Assembly: GCF_027925445.1 (NCBI RefSeq)
Contig: NZ_AP027149.1
Location: 2,740,501-2,804,500, forward strand
Length of the DNA: 64,000 nt
Origin: Methylocystis bryophila
GTDB taxonomy: Bacteria > Pseudomonadota > Alphaproteobacteria > Rhizobiales > Beijerinckiaceae
Reading direction: 5' to 3'
Of the stretch, positions 38,324 through 47,350 are shown piece after piece. Numbering within the stretch: position 1 is the first letter of the stretch; every line of letters begins with the position of its first letter. The notes below the pieces were generated by a model, which saw nothing but the letters and a program-made list of their open reading frames with translations, was not told where the DNA came from and did no database searches. A program made the position numbers and the translations under genes.

Positions 38324-38833
38324 CTACCTGTCGACGATGAGAACTTCATAATTCGACAAATGTGGTTCTCCGCCGCCCCACGGGATATTACATGCATGAT
38401 CGACGATCTTTCCCGGGTGGACGCCATTATTATAGGGGCCGCGGCAAACATAAAGGGTCCGTTCTGGTTCGCGTCCCCCTTCAAAAGCGCCATTGGGGAC
38501 TTCACCATTGCTTGCATGAACCCAATGCGCCGCCGCAACGTTAGTTAATACTCGGTACGAGCCATATTTTCTTTCTTTGCTATCGTAGCCGATATTACAG
38601 TATCCTTCAACGACCTTCCCTGGGTGAATGCCAATTGTATCTTCAATTTGGCAGATCCAAAGCTGACGCGTGCGATTTTCTCCGGTAACCTGTTCTGTGC
38701 CCCCAAGAAATGCTCCTGGGGGAGGGGTAGTTCCGTGCTCCAATCCCCAGGGAGTCCACTCCCAAGCTTCCGCTGCCGACCCCCCGGCCATGAAGAGCGA
38801 AACGGAAAGCGCGAATAAAGTCGAGTATTTCAT
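38324..38833 (-). CDS. Secreted DM9-repeat (DUF3421) protein
   Basis: A signal peptide (MKYSTLFALSVSLFMAGGSA) is followed by two DM9/DUF3421 repeats. Each has the pattern P.GAF.GG...R.L(W/Y)(I/V)C then (I/V)HPGK(V/I)V and CNI: repeat 1 with LWICQIEDTIGIHPGKVVEG, repeat 2 with LYVCRGPYNNGVHPGKIVDH, closing with YEVLIVDR. DM9 proteins are best known from insects and molluscs as mannose-binding or pathogen-responsive lectins, and bacterial members are uncharacterised. ATG 38833 has GGGAGATCTAATA upstream and begins the signal peptide, so it is chosen over an in-frame start 33 bases before. Confidence 0.85.
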   Translation of the reverse strand: MKYSTLFALSVSLFMAGGSAAEAWEWTPWGLEHGTTPPPGAFLGGTEQVTGENRTRQLWICQIEDTIGIHPGKVVEGYCNIGYDSKERKYGSYRVLTNVAAAHWVHASNGEVPNGAFEGGREPERTLYVCRGPYNNGVHPGKIVDHACNIPWGGGEPHLSNYEVLIVDR

Positions 38834-39204
38834 TATTAGATCTCCCACTAAGCGATAGACTCTCAATCAACGCGCATCGCCCGCGCGCGTTCCCGCGCCG
38901 GCCTAACAAATGGCGTTCGCAAATCCGAGCCAGTGCTGGGCGGCGTGAGCTCGATACGCAGAGATGAAATTAGAGGTCAGTCTGGACGAGGGGACCGAGC
39001 TTGCATGGAAGGGGCGTACCCCCGCGCAGGCTTCGGCGCCGGTTCTTCGCCTCAGCGAGGACAGGGCGCTCGCCCGGGCATGTATCATATTCGCACGGCG
39101 CTATATCTTGCGTCCACCCGATCCCGGCCGTCGCTCGTTAAAGTATCATGCCTTCCGAGAATTCGTCATAGATGACCGCTTTGGATGACTGCTTTGCGTT
39201 CTCG
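38834..39204. other. 371-bp region without a convincing gene
   Basis: A 74-codon frame at 38964-39188 (MKLEVSLDEGTELAW...) has no recognisable feature and no good ribosome site. Nothing else is seen apart from the promoter region of the DM9 gene. Confidence 0.35.
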
Positions 39205-39600
39205 TCAGTTTCGGGTCTCCGTCGCGGCGAAGTCTATTTCTATGCAAGCGCCGTTGGAATCCTGGAAGAAGAGCTGCCACACGCCTGCGGCGTGTCCGCC
39301 TTCCGGCAGCCTTCGAAGTTCATAGGCCAAGCCCCGCGCCTCCAGCTTTGCGAGCAGAGAAGGAGGTCTTCTCCCCAAAAGGCGACGTGATCGAGGACGC
39401 CGCAACCGTCAGGAATCGCGGAGCGTTCGATGACATGCAGGACGCAGGACCGCCTCGCCATTGTTATAGAGCCACGCGCCCGGGAATGCGAAAGCCTGCC
39501 GCGGGCCCGGCTCGAAGCCGAGCAGCTCCCGATAGAAGGCGACCGTTTGTCCCGTATCCGTGGCGAGCACGGTGAAGTGATCCATACGCAGTATGGGCAT
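39205..39600 (-). pseudogene. VOC-family (glyoxalase/bleomycin-resistance-like) gene broken by two lesions
   Basis: The N-terminal half reads [21 protein letters not shown] with LLGFEPG, the C-terminal half reads LEARGLAYELRRLPEGG and WQLFFQDSNGACIEIDF, typical of a one-module VOC enzyme. Between them a 7-bp tandem duplication (GTCCTGC twice, minus strand, near 39440) shifts the frame and brings in a stop at 39409. The lost middle part ([20 protein letters not shown]) can be read in the second frame, and a single-base deletion near 39385 restores the first frame. Both lesions may be real or one could be a sequencing error; as it stands no full protein is made. Confidence 0.7.
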
Positions 39601-39879
39601 ATTCGGCGCTCCCAGCGAAGCGGCGCCTCTAAGCTATGGCATTGTCCTGCGCTCGCTCCTGCATACGACCCGCTCCCGCTGCTAAATAGAAAAGCCAATC
39701 TGGCCGGCAGGGTGATCTTCTTCCTCCGCGCCGCTTGCATCCCGCGCCGCTCTCCCCTATACACCCGGCCCATCCCACAGGCGAAAGTCTACGCGTCCCC
39801 TGAATCAAGGCGGCGCTCCGGTGTCGGTTTTCCGGCTCAAAGACGCTTTCGCCGAGGCTCGAACCGGAGAAAGAATAAC

Positions 39880-40893
39880 ATGTCGCTGCCCGACTTCTCG
39901 ATGCGTGGCCTCCTCGAGGCCGGCGCCCATTTCGGCCATCAGTCGCATCGCTGGAACCCGAAAATGGCGCCCTATATCTTCGGCGCCCGCAACAACATCC
40001 ACATCATCGACCTTGCGCAGACGGTGCCGCTGATGCATCAGGCGCTGAAGGCCGTTTCCGATACGGTGGCCAAGGGCGGCCGCGTGCTGCTCGTCGGCAC
40101 GAAGCGCCAGGCGCAGGATCAGATCGCCGACGCCGCGAAGCGCAGCGCGCAATATTACATTAATTCGCGCTGGCTCGGCGGCACGCTGACCAATTGGAAG
40201 ACGATCTCGGGGTCGATCCAACGCCTGCGCAAGCTCGAGGAGCAGCTTTCGGTCGGCGCCGGCGGCGTGACGAAGAAGGAGCGCCTGCTGCTCACGCGCG
40301 AGCGCGACAAGCTCGAGAAGGCGCTGGGCGGCATCAAGGACATGGGCGGCACGCCCGACCTCATCTTCGTCATCGACACGAACAAAGAGGCGCTGGCGAT
40401 CAAGGAGGCGAACCGCCTCAAGATCCCGGTCGTCGCCATCCTCGACACCAATTGCGATCCGGACGGCGTGACGTTTCCGGTTCCCGGCAATGACGACGCC
40501 GGCCGCGCCATCGCCCTTTACTGCGATCTGATCGCGCGCGCGGCGATCGACGGCATCGGGCGCAGCCAGGGCGCGATGGGCATGGACATCGGCGAGGCCG
40601 AGGCGCCGCCGGCCGAGCCGGCGCTGGAGACCGCGACGGCCGAGGTCGAAGGGCCGACGGAAGCCTTCGAGCTGCTCGCCGCGCCGCGCGGCGCGCCGGA
40701 CGATCTCGCCAAGCTCCAGGGCGTCGGCCCGCAGATCGTCAAGAAGCTCAATGACGGCGGCGTCTTCCACTATTGGCAGATCGCCGCGCTCAACGCCGCA
40801 GAAGCCGAGAAGCTCGACAGCGATCTCAAGCTCGGCGGCCGCATCGTGCGCGACAATTGGATCGAAGCCGCCCGCGCGCTGACCGCCGGCTGA
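39880..40893 (+). CDS. rpsB: 30S ribosomal protein S2 with C-terminal helix-hairpin-helix extension
   Basis: S2 binds the small subunit late in assembly and is needed for S1. The core reads [32 protein letters not shown] and [19 protein letters not shown]. The 337 residues exceed the 240 of enteric S2: a C-terminal extension has an acidic linker (about 235-270) and a helix-hairpin-helix-like domain ([18 protein letters not shown]), as in many alphaproteobacteria. The open frame extends 450 bases upstream, but ATG 39880 with GGAGAAAGAATAAC upstream is the real start. tsf follows after 167 bases. Confidence 0.96.
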   Translation: MSLPDFSMRGLLEAGAHFGHQSHRWNPKMAPYIFGARNNIHIIDLAQTVPLMHQALKAVSDTVAKGGRVLLVGTKRQAQDQIADAAKRSAQYYINSRWLGGTLTNWKTISGSIQRLRKLEEQLSVGAGGVTKKERLLLTRERDKLEKALGGIKDMGGTPDLIFVIDTNKEALAIKEANRLKIPVVAILDTNCDPDGVTFPVPGNDDAGRAIALYCDLIARAAIDGIGRSQGAMGMDIGEAEAPPAEPALETATAEVEGPTEAFELLAAPRGAPDDLAKLQGVGPQIVKKLNDGGVFHYWQIAALNAAEAEKLDSDLKLGGRIVRDNWIEAARALTAG

Positions 40894-40904
40894 CGCGCGC
40901 CCTT

Positions 40905-40932
40905 GTTCCTCGAACGTTTCCGTTCGAGGAAC
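40905..40932 (+). terminator. Perfect 12-bp hairpin between rpsB and tsf (attenuator or processing site)
   Basis: GTTCCTCGAACG, loop TTTC, CGTTCGAGGAAC. It starts 12 bases after the rpsB stop. No T-run follows, so it is not a classical intrinsic terminator. It could stabilise the rpsB 3' end, be an RNase III processing site, or reduce read-through to set the S2 to EF-Ts ratio. Confidence 0.55.
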
Positions 40933-41060
40933 GCCGTTAGGCGTCCTGTCGCATAAACACCCTAGTCATCTCGCCGGCCCGCAAGGGCCGGCGTCCTTTT
41001 GGAAAGAGAGCGCCCGGTCGCAACGCGATGGGTCCGCGCACGCAATAGAGGATTTCGCTC

Positions 41061-41987
41061 ATGGCCACGATCACCGCCGCCCTCGTCAAGGAGCTGCGTG
41101 AAAGCACCGGCGCCGGCATGATGGATTGCAAGACGGCGCTCACCGAGAACGACGGAAATTTTGAAGCTTCGGTCGATTGGCTGCGTAAGAAGGGCCTCTC
41201 CAAGGCGGCGAAGAAGGCCGGCCGCGTGGCCGCCGAAGGCCTCGTCGCGGCGCTGGTCGAGGGAACGAAGGGCGTCGTCGTCGAGGTGAACTCCGAGACC
41301 GATTTCGTCGCGCGCAACACCGATTTCCAGACGCTCGTGCGGAACATCTCCGAGACCGCGCTGAAGTCCGGCAAGACCGAGGTCGAGGAGTTGAACGCCC
41401 AAGCCTACCCGGGCGGCGCCACAGTCGCCGAGGCCATCACGACGGCCATCGCCAATATCGGCGAGAACCTCACGCTGCGCCGCGCCGCCGAGCTTTCGGT
41501 CACGGACGGCGTCGTCGGCCGCTACGTCCACACGCAGATTTCCGACGGTCTCGGCAAGATCGCGGTCATCGTCGCTCTCGAGTCGACGGGCGACAAGGAG
41601 GTCCTCGCGACGCTCGCGCGCCAGCTCGCGATGCATGTCGCCTCGGCTAATCCGGCCGCCATGACGGCTGATGAGATCGACGCGGCGACCATCGAGCGCG
41701 AGAAGAACCTGCTGCGCGAGAAGAACGCCGGCAAGCCCGACAAGGTGATGGAGAAGATCATCGAGTCGGGGCTCAAGACCTATTACAAGGAAGTGCTCTT
41801 GCCCGAGCAGGTCTCGAACCATCCCGACCACGGCGGCAAGACCGTCGCTCAGGCGGTCAAGGAGACCGAGGGCAAGGCCGGCGCCCCGATCGCGATCAAG
41901 GGCTTCAAGCGCTATGCGCTCGGCGAGGGCATCGAGAAGCAGACCGGCGACTTCGCCGCCGAGGTCGCGGCCGCCGCCAAGGGCTGA
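41061..41987 (+). CDS. tsf: Translation elongation factor Ts
   Basis: The nucleotide exchange factor for EF-Tu. The N-terminal UBA-like domain reads [21 protein letters not shown], followed by the Tu-contact motif SETDFVARN and the repeated core domain. At 308 residues it has the usual length. In most related genomes pyrH and frr follow directly; here the next genes are accessory and pyrH is 21 kb away. Confidence 0.97.
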   Translation: MATITAALVKELRESTGAGMMDCKTALTENDGNFEASVDWLRKKGLSKAAKKAGRVAAEGLVAALVEGTKGVVVEVNSETDFVARNTDFQTLVRNISETALKSGKTEVEELNAQAYPGGATVAEAITTAIANIGENLTLRRAAELSVTDGVVGRYVHTQISDGLGKIAVIVALESTGDKEVLATLARQLAMHVASANPAAMTADEIDAATIEREKNLLREKNAGKPDKVMEKIIESGLKTYYKEVLLPEQVSNHPDHGGKTVAQAVKETEGKAGAPIAIKGFKRYALGEGIEKQTGDFAAEVAAAAKG

Positions 41988-42024
41988 GGCGCGGGCTGCG
42001 AGCGACGTCGCGCGCAGACATATT

Positions 42025-42089
42025 CGCGCTTAAACTTTTAGAATCGATCACGTCTTTTCAGGCGATTCCGCCTGAACCCAGCGTGATCT
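42025..42089. repeat. Dispersed palindromic repeat (family A), copy
   Basis: GCGCTTAAACTTTTAGAATC then GATCACG, TTCAGGCGATTCCGCCTGAA (palindrome) and GCGTGATCT. Same order of blocks as at 56477-56588, and reverse order compared with 24050-24165. It follows tsf by about 40 bases. Confidence 0.65.
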
Positions 42090-42120
42090 AAGCAGCACAT
42101 CGGAGACATGCGCAGTCCGA

Positions 42121-42160
42121 CTCCCTCTCCCGCGATAGCGGGGAGGGCCGGGGAGAGGGC
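42121..42160. repeat. REP-like palindromic repeat, copy downstream of tsf
   Basis: CTCCCTCTCCCGCGATAGCG followed by GGGAGGGCCGGGGAGAGGGC. Same family as 3910-3944 and 35173-35213. With the family A repeat it fills most of the space between tsf and the next gene. Confidence 0.65.
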
Positions 42161-42239
42161 GCTTGAGCGGGCCGTCGAATGGCGTGATCGACAGCTGATC
42201 CGTTGAAAACGCCCATGCAGATCGCCCACAAGGGCGCGC

Positions 42240-43679
42240 CTATTTCGCGCGATCCGGGATGATCCACTGGAAGTCGGTCAGCGTCAGCGGCTTCAGACAC
42301 TTGCTGTCGGGGTTGAGCGTTTCGAGCGGGTCCGGGCAGTCGGCGTTCTGATAGCTCGCGAAGGGGGGGAGCTTGTGGGCGGCTTGGCTATTGGGCCACC
42401 CGGCGCGGTTGTGGCAATTGTTGCAGTTCGTCGCCACCGGATGGATCGCCAGTTCGATGTAAGGGTTCATCGCCACCGGCTGCGCACCCCCTGGCCGCAC
42501 GGGAACGCCATAGGAGTCAACCAGCAGATAATGGGCCCAGGGCCCCTGGGCGTCGGGCAGGGAAGGGCGGTTGGCGGCGTAAGGGCCTGCGTCGGCTCGA
42601 TCCGACCACCAGACGCTCTGCAGGGCCCAGGTCGGCAGTTCCTTGGTGTTGACGTGCATGGCGACGGTCACGAGATAATCGCCGACCTCGAAGGGCTTAT
42701 TGTAGGCCCAATAGCTCGCCGCGCTGAGGATCGCCTTGTCGGCTTCGTCGAAACTGTCCCACGCCGCTCGCGTGACCTTGTGGTGGTAGAACTGGTCGAT
42801 CCCATAGAGGGTCGCCGTCGCCGTCACCGTTGGCCAGGGCGTCGTTTGATCCGGTTCAAACACGCCATAGAGGAAACTGACCTTGGCCTCGAGCTGCGCA
42901 GGCGATTTGCCGCTTGGATCGACTGCGACGAGATTTTTCCAAAGCTCATAGCCTGCGTATTTCGCGTAATTCGGGCCATAGTCGTCGCGCCACACGGGGA
43001 TCGCCGACAGGCCGGCGGCCTTGACCGGCCAATACATATGCTTCGTCACGATGTGACGCGCCGGCGCCTCCAGGAGATGCACACCGTCCTTGTGCAACTT
43101 GTCGAGGCTCTCTACCTCATAGAGCTTCGGCGCGCTTGGTTTGGAGCCGCGGATCCAGTCGAAGGCCTCTTTGCTCAGCGACTCCGTCGGTATCATGATG
43201 TCGCCGTTGAATTGAAAATGCGCGCCGTCGCAGATGTTGTTGGCGCCGCATTTCGAGGTGGCGTTCGGATAGGCTTTGGCGACCGCCTCGGGAATTGGAT
43301 AGTATGGCAATTCAGTGGATGGGATGTTCACATTGATCATATTGCGCTTGAGCAGTGATCTCCCAGAGCTCGCCGCCGCGAGCGCCCCAGGCGCCGGCTC
43401 GACGGCGAAAGCCGCGGTGGTGTTGGGCCAAGTGTACCAGACGGGCCAATCGAGCCCTTTCGCGGGCTGCATGATGCCCGCCCACATCCGCCAGCCATGG
43501 TCGCGCAGCACGGCGTGGTCGCCGTCTTTGACCGCGTTGACCAGCAGCGAGATTTCTGAGGGGTCCATATAGCCATAGCCGTCGGGGAACGGCTGGTACT
43601 CCGCCGCCCGGGCCGCTGTTGCCGATGGAAGCGCGAGGAGAAGCGAAGCGGCGAGCTGAAGGCAATGTTTCTTTAGCAT
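42240..43679 (-). CDS. Secreted protein with a single C-terminal haem c site
   Basis: The signal peptide ends TAARAAEYQ. The 450-residue mature protein is rich in Trp, Tyr and Pro and matches no family I can name. Near the C-terminus the sequence CNNCHNRAGWP provides one CxxCH site for covalent haem c, preceded by the possible axial ligand region ELAIHPVATN. Several other Cys (KCGANNIC, QNADCPD) may form disulfides. The N-terminal motif PSEISLLVNAVKDGDHAVLRDHGW suggests a helical start. A periplasmic redox protein acting on a small substrate is a reasonable guess but not shown. It stands alone, opposite to tsf, at the left end of the accessory region. Confidence 0.65.
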   Translation of the reverse strand: MLKKHCLQLAASLLLALPSATAARAAEYQPFPDGYGYMDPSEISLLVNAVKDGDHAVLRDHGWRMWAGIMQPAKGLDWPVWYTWPNTTAAFAVEPAPGALAAASSGRSLLKRNMINVNIPSTELPYYPIPEAVAKAYPNATSKCGANNICDGAHFQFNGDIMIPTESLSKEAFDWIRGSKPSAPKLYEVESLDKLHKDGVHLLEAPARHIVTKHMYWPVKAAGLSAIPVWRDDYGPNYAKYAGYELWKNLVAVDPSGKSPAQLEAKVSFLYGVFEPDQTTPWPTVTATATLYGIDQFYHHKVTRAAWDSFDEADKAILSAASYWAYNKPFEVGDYLVTVAMHVNTKELPTWALQSVWWSDRADAGPYAANRPSLPDAQGPWAHYLLVDSYGVPVRPGGAQPVAMNPYIELAIHPVATNCNNCHNRAGWPNSQAAHKLPPFASYQNADCPDPLETLNPDSKCLKPLTLTDFQWIIPDRAK

Positions 43680-44032
43680 CAGTCCCTCCCAATATTTTGT
43701 AAAGAACCCGTTTGCCTGGACGCGAAAACTGATCGGTCAGGCCCATCCTTATGTGCCGCGGAATTTTCGGGCGGCAACGTGGCAATGAAAAAAAATATGC
43801 GGTCGAGAGCTATCGTATGCTGATTGCGGCCTGCGACGTCGACGCGCCGTAAATACAGTCTGTTTAAAAGATTGGCCGACCATCCCGGGTTGGCGCCGTA
43901 TTTAGAGACGTCTCGTCAGAGAGAACACAAGGATGGGGAAAAATATCGTCTATCCCCGAACCCGGAGGATCGCTATCTTCGTTTTTGATGGATTCGAGCC
44001 GATTTCCCGAAAGCAGTTTGGAGGAGCCGTTG
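43680..44032. other. 353-bp divergent intergenic region, nothing specific recognised
   Basis: Lies between the haem-c protein and the DUF5995 gene. It contains a moderately AT-rich part (about 43690-43880) suited to promoters in both directions. No repeat or RNA feature was identified. Confidence 0.35.
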
Positions 44033-44872
44033 ATGTCCCAAGCGAAGACGATTGATGAAGTCATAGAGCGGCTGACGCTGATTGTAGAAGACGCGAAAGC
44101 AAAGCCATCAAGGCTTGGCTATTTCGCGGTCCTTTACCGTGAAGTCACGATCGCCGTTAAACAGCGCATCGACCAAGGCGACTACTTCGATGACAATGTG
44201 CGCATGGAAAAATTCGATGTGAATTTTGCGAACCGCTATCTCGCGGCCTACGATAAAATGCAAAGCGGATTCAAGCCGACACGCTGTTGGGACTACGCCT
44301 TTCAGGTTACGCCGCAATGGTGGCCGATCACGTTGCAGCACCTGCTGCTGGGCATCAATGCTCACATCAATCTCGACCTCGGAATCGCGGCTGTCGAGAC
44401 CGTCGGCTCGCAGGGGTTGCAGGCGCTGCACCCGGATTTCAACCGCATCAACGATCTCTTGGCCGACCTGGTTGGCGACGTGAAGGAGAAGCTGGCCTCA
44501 GTTTGGCCTCCGCTGCGGTTCTTGAACCAATATCTGGGCGACGTCGAAACCGGGGTCATCAATTTCAGCATGGCCAAGGCTCGCGACGCCGCCTGGTCGC
44601 TCGCGCTAGAACTGGCGGCGCTCGATCAGAGCGGTCGTGAGCAAGCCATCGCCCGGCGCGACGACGAGACGCTCGCTCTTGGCCACGCCATCCGCAATCC
44701 GGGCTTTCTCCTCGGTCTCGTCACCAAGGCGGTGCGCCTCGGCGAACGCGGATCCGTCTCTCAAATTATCGCTGTCCTTGAAGGCGAAGCACGGCGTTGG
44801 AGTTTTGCGGTCTCACGCGGCAAGCCGCTTCGCACCCTGCAGCCTCAATCAGACCGTCAATTACAAGGTTGA
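44033..44872 (+). CDS. DUF5995-family protein
   Basis: A cytoplasmic helical protein of 279 residues with the DUF5995 pattern: LGYFAVLYREVTIAVKQRI, then RMEKFDVNFANRYLAAYD, and LQHLLLGINAHINLDLGIAA. The last motif with its NAHINLD core is highly typical. Function unknown; the fixed His, Asn and Asp residues suggest a metal or ligand site. ATG 44033 follows an excellent ribosome site (GGAGGAGCCGTTG), better than the in-frame ATG 48 bases upstream. The last 40 residues (after about 255) look less conserved and end near a region of mixed frames, so the C-terminus may have drifted. Confidence 0.75.
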   Translation: MSQAKTIDEVIERLTLIVEDAKAKPSRLGYFAVLYREVTIAVKQRIDQGDYFDDNVRMEKFDVNFANRYLAAYDKMQSGFKPTRCWDYAFQVTPQWWPITLQHLLLGINAHINLDLGIAAVETVGSQGLQALHPDFNRINDLLADLVGDVKEKLASVWPPLRFLNQYLGDVETGVINFSMAKARDAAWSLALELAALDQSGREQAIARRDDETLALGHAIRNPGFLLGLVTKAVRLGERGSVSQIIAVLEGEARRWSFAVSRGKPLRTLQPQSDRQLQG

Positions 44873-44911
44873 GGCCTGGATCTGTTGTGGCGCGGGTTTC
44901 CTGGGGGCCCT

Positions 44912-45097
44912 TCACTCGCCCAGGCAACGGCGTCTCTGGACGTCCGATGTGATCTTCTCGCAGATGCTGGCGATGCTCTTGTGCTGCGCGGCGACAGCCT
45001 GCTCGAATTCTTTTTGGCTGTCCGCCTCCCGGTCTCGGGTCATCTGACAGGCGGAAAGCAGAAGGAAAACAGCGGCTGCGACGAAGACTCTCAGCAC
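44912..45097 (-). CDS. Small lipoprotein
   Basis: A 61-residue product: signal peptide VLRVFVAAAVFLLLSAC with the lipobox LSAC, then a charged helical part (READSQKEFEQAVAAQHKSI) and two further Cys (SICEKI and RRRCLGE). The start GTG 45097 has AAGGAGCCGCAG upstream. The open frame continues further upstream but without a signal. It would be anchored by lipid to the inner or outer membrane. No family known; it is divergent from the gene at 45341. Confidence 0.6.
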   Translation of the reverse strand: MLRVFVAAAVFLLLSACQMTRDREADSQKEFEQAVAAQHKSIASICEKITSDVQRRRCLGE

Positions 45098-45340
45098 CTG
45101 CGGCTCCTTACCGGCCGACGAAAAGCTGGATCCCGCTGCGTTCGGGCGATGGCGCTCTAGCCGCCTGCGGCTCCGCTTCGAGCATGCCCGCAAACGCCGC
45201 CCGGAACAAGATCGCGCGGGCGAGGGCCGGCGCGGCCGGAGAGCGGCCCAAAACCCAACTTTTCCTTCGCTTTCCACCGCTGCGATAAGCGTATATCTTC
45301 GCGCCCGCGCGCGCTCAGTGTCGGGGAAGACCGCTGTCGC

Positions 45341-47350
45341 ATGTGGCAGGAACGTTTAGACGCCTTCTGGGATGGAAAACGTGGTCTCGCGCTAGGCTTC
45401 TTCGACGAGGAGACGGTCGCGGCCGAAGGCGTGCGCCCTGAGATCGCCGTCTTCGCTTCCGCCACCGAAGCAATGGACGACGCCGAGCTCGTCGATCTCG
45501 TCGAACCGGCGCGCTGGCGCTGCGGCTGTCAAATGTTCGACGTGCCGCGCGGGCGCCGTTTCTTGGCTCTACACGCTGTGGGCGGCGCCGAGCTGCGGAT
45601 CGAGCTCTGTGACGACAAGCTCGGGCTGACCGGCGGCGAATGGCGCGTTCTCTTCATCGAGCTTCCCGACGGCTCAGCGCTGGCGCAGCCGGCCTTTAAC
45701 GCCGCGTCGCTCTCGGCGCATGGCGATCTCGCGCGTTACGCTCAGGAGCGTATCCTCCGCAGCGGCCCAAAGCTCGTCTGGGCGCTCGGACAAAAGCGGA
45801 GCGTTGAGCGGCCTGCCGACGCGATCGTCATCCAGCGCCTGGAGCCCACGCAAAGGCTGTTTCCGGCTCAGCAGAGCCATCTCGCCATAGAGGCGCGCGA
45901 ATTGCGCGTAGAGCGCGAGGAAGCCCCGCCGCCAGCTCCCTTCGCGATTTTGGATCATTGGCTGCGCGAAGGCGGCGCGCCCTGCGCCACCTTGCGGCTC
46001 CGCTTCGCGAGCTTTGCGCAAGGCGACGCTTTTCTCAAACGCTCCTCGACGTTCCTCGTCATGCATCAGCGACGCGCCTTTCGCGATTGGGCGCGCGAGC
46101 AGAGGCGCATAGGCGGAGCGATCGCGGACCCGCTGACCTGCGACGACGTCCGCATCGCCACCGGGCGGGCGCAGGAGCGTTTCGATGCGGTAGAGCGGAG
46201 CGGCGCGATCGTCGTGCAGAATCTCGCCAAGCTCTTCGGCGCGAAGAACGCCTTGCCCGACGGCGTCTCGGCGCGGCGCACGACAGATGAGGCTGGCTCC
46301 GGCGCGGTCGTGGATTTGGCCTTCCATGGAGCCGCGCTCGGAGACGACCTCGGCCTCGTCAGCGCTTGCCCCGATGGAGGCGACTTCGAGGTGCTTCCCG
46401 TCGATCCGGGCGGCGTGCGCCACGCCCGCGTTTTTCGCCTTGGCTTCGACGGCTTGAGCGCACGCGCCCTTCAGGAGAACGACCCGCTGCTAGAGGAGAT
46501 TCTGCGCCTCGCCGCGGACGCCGAACGCGGCGCGGAACTGGGGGCGCCGGAATCGAAGCGCGCCGCCCCCCTGCAGGAGCGCCGCGAGAGGCTCGTCTCC
46601 TCACTCAATAGGACGCTTGCCGCGGCGGGCTTTGGCGAGCGCTTCGATCCGACGCGGAAATGGGACGCGCTCGAACCTCTGCGGTTCTGGAGCTTTTGCG
46701 CGCTCGTCGTCGACTGCCCCGCCGCGGCGCGCGGCGATCTCGCGGCGCGCGGCGGGTTCGAGGCGTTTCGCGCCGATCCCGCGTTGATCGAGGCGCTCGC
46801 GGGGCAACCGGATCTGCGCCTGCTGGATGGGAGCCCGCGTCGGGCGAATGAAGAACAGCGATCCTTCGTCCACCGATACGCAGCGGCGCTCGGACTGGGG
46901 GGCTTGGTTGCGCCGCGGGCCGACGCGGCGACGCAGCTCGAGGCTTATCGCCTGTTGCGTCAGACTCCGCTGGCGCGTGAGCTCGCGGCGGCGCGTCTGG
47001 CGCTCGACGAGCCTTCGTTTGAAGCGGCGACGCTCGCGGATGCGGCTGCGAAGCTCTCGAACGAGGCCATGGTGGAGCGCGCCGTGATCTATTGCGACGA
47101 CTGGGGTTTCCCGGAGAAAGGCGAGGCGTTGCGCGCTTATCTCCAACGTCGCCGACAAGGCGAATGGACCTCCGTAGAGGAGGGAACGCATCTCGCCGTC
47201 ATCGTCGCCGAAGCTGACACCTATTGGCGCGAGCTTGGCGCCGCGCGCGCCAGCACCCCTGACGAAGCCGAGCCCGTGAAGCCCGCGGGCCTGCTCGCGA
47301 CCGTTCGCGGCTTCTTTTTTCGCGGCGCGTCAAAGGCCGCGCAGTCGTGA
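45341..47350 (+). CDS. Hypothetical cytoplasmic protein coupled to a P-loop NTPase
   Basis: A 669-residue protein not recognised. It is rich in Ala, Arg and Leu with few low-complexity stretches. The N-terminal 250 residues look like mixed alpha/beta (QERLDAFWDGKRGLALGFFD, EWRVLFIELPDGSALAQPAF). The central part (about 370-470) is beta-rich, and the last 200 residues are helical with an Ala/Leu-rich repeat (LARELAAARLALDEPSFEAA). No catalytic motif or membrane segment was seen. Its stop overlaps the start of the P-loop gene as GTGA, so the two proteins are made together and probably interact. Similar coupling of a large unknown protein with a GTPase occurs in predicted bacterial conflict systems; that link is speculative. 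Confidence 0.6.
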   Translation: MWQERLDAFWDGKRGLALGFFDEETVAAEGVRPEIAVFASATEAMDDAELVDLVEPARWRCGCQMFDVPRGRRFLALHAVGGAELRIELCDDKLGLTGGEWRVLFIELPDGSALAQPAFNAASLSAHGDLARYAQERILRSGPKLVWALGQKRSVERPADAIVIQRLEPTQRLFPAQQSHLAIEARELRVEREEAPPPAPFAILDHWLREGGAPCATLRLRFASFAQGDAFLKRSSTFLVMHQRRAFRDWAREQRRIGGAIADPLTCDDVRIATGRAQERFDAVERSGAIVVQNLAKLFGAKNALPDGVSARRTTDEAGSGAVVDLAFHGAALGDDLGLVSACPDGGDFEVLPVDPGGVRHARVFRLGFDGLSARALQENDPLLEEILRLAADAERGAELGAPESKRAAPLQERRERLVSSLNRTLAAAGFGERFDPTRKWDALEPLRFWSFCALVVDCPAAARGDLAARGGFEAFRADPALIEALAGQPDLRLLDGSPRRANEEQRSFVHRYAAALGLGGLVAPRADAATQLEAYRLLRQTPLARELAAARLALDEPSFEAATLADAAAKLSNEAMVERAVIYCDDWGFPEKGEALRAYLQRRRQGEWTSVEEGTHLAVIVAEADTYWRELGAARASTPDEAEPVKPAGLLATVRGFFFRGASKAAQS

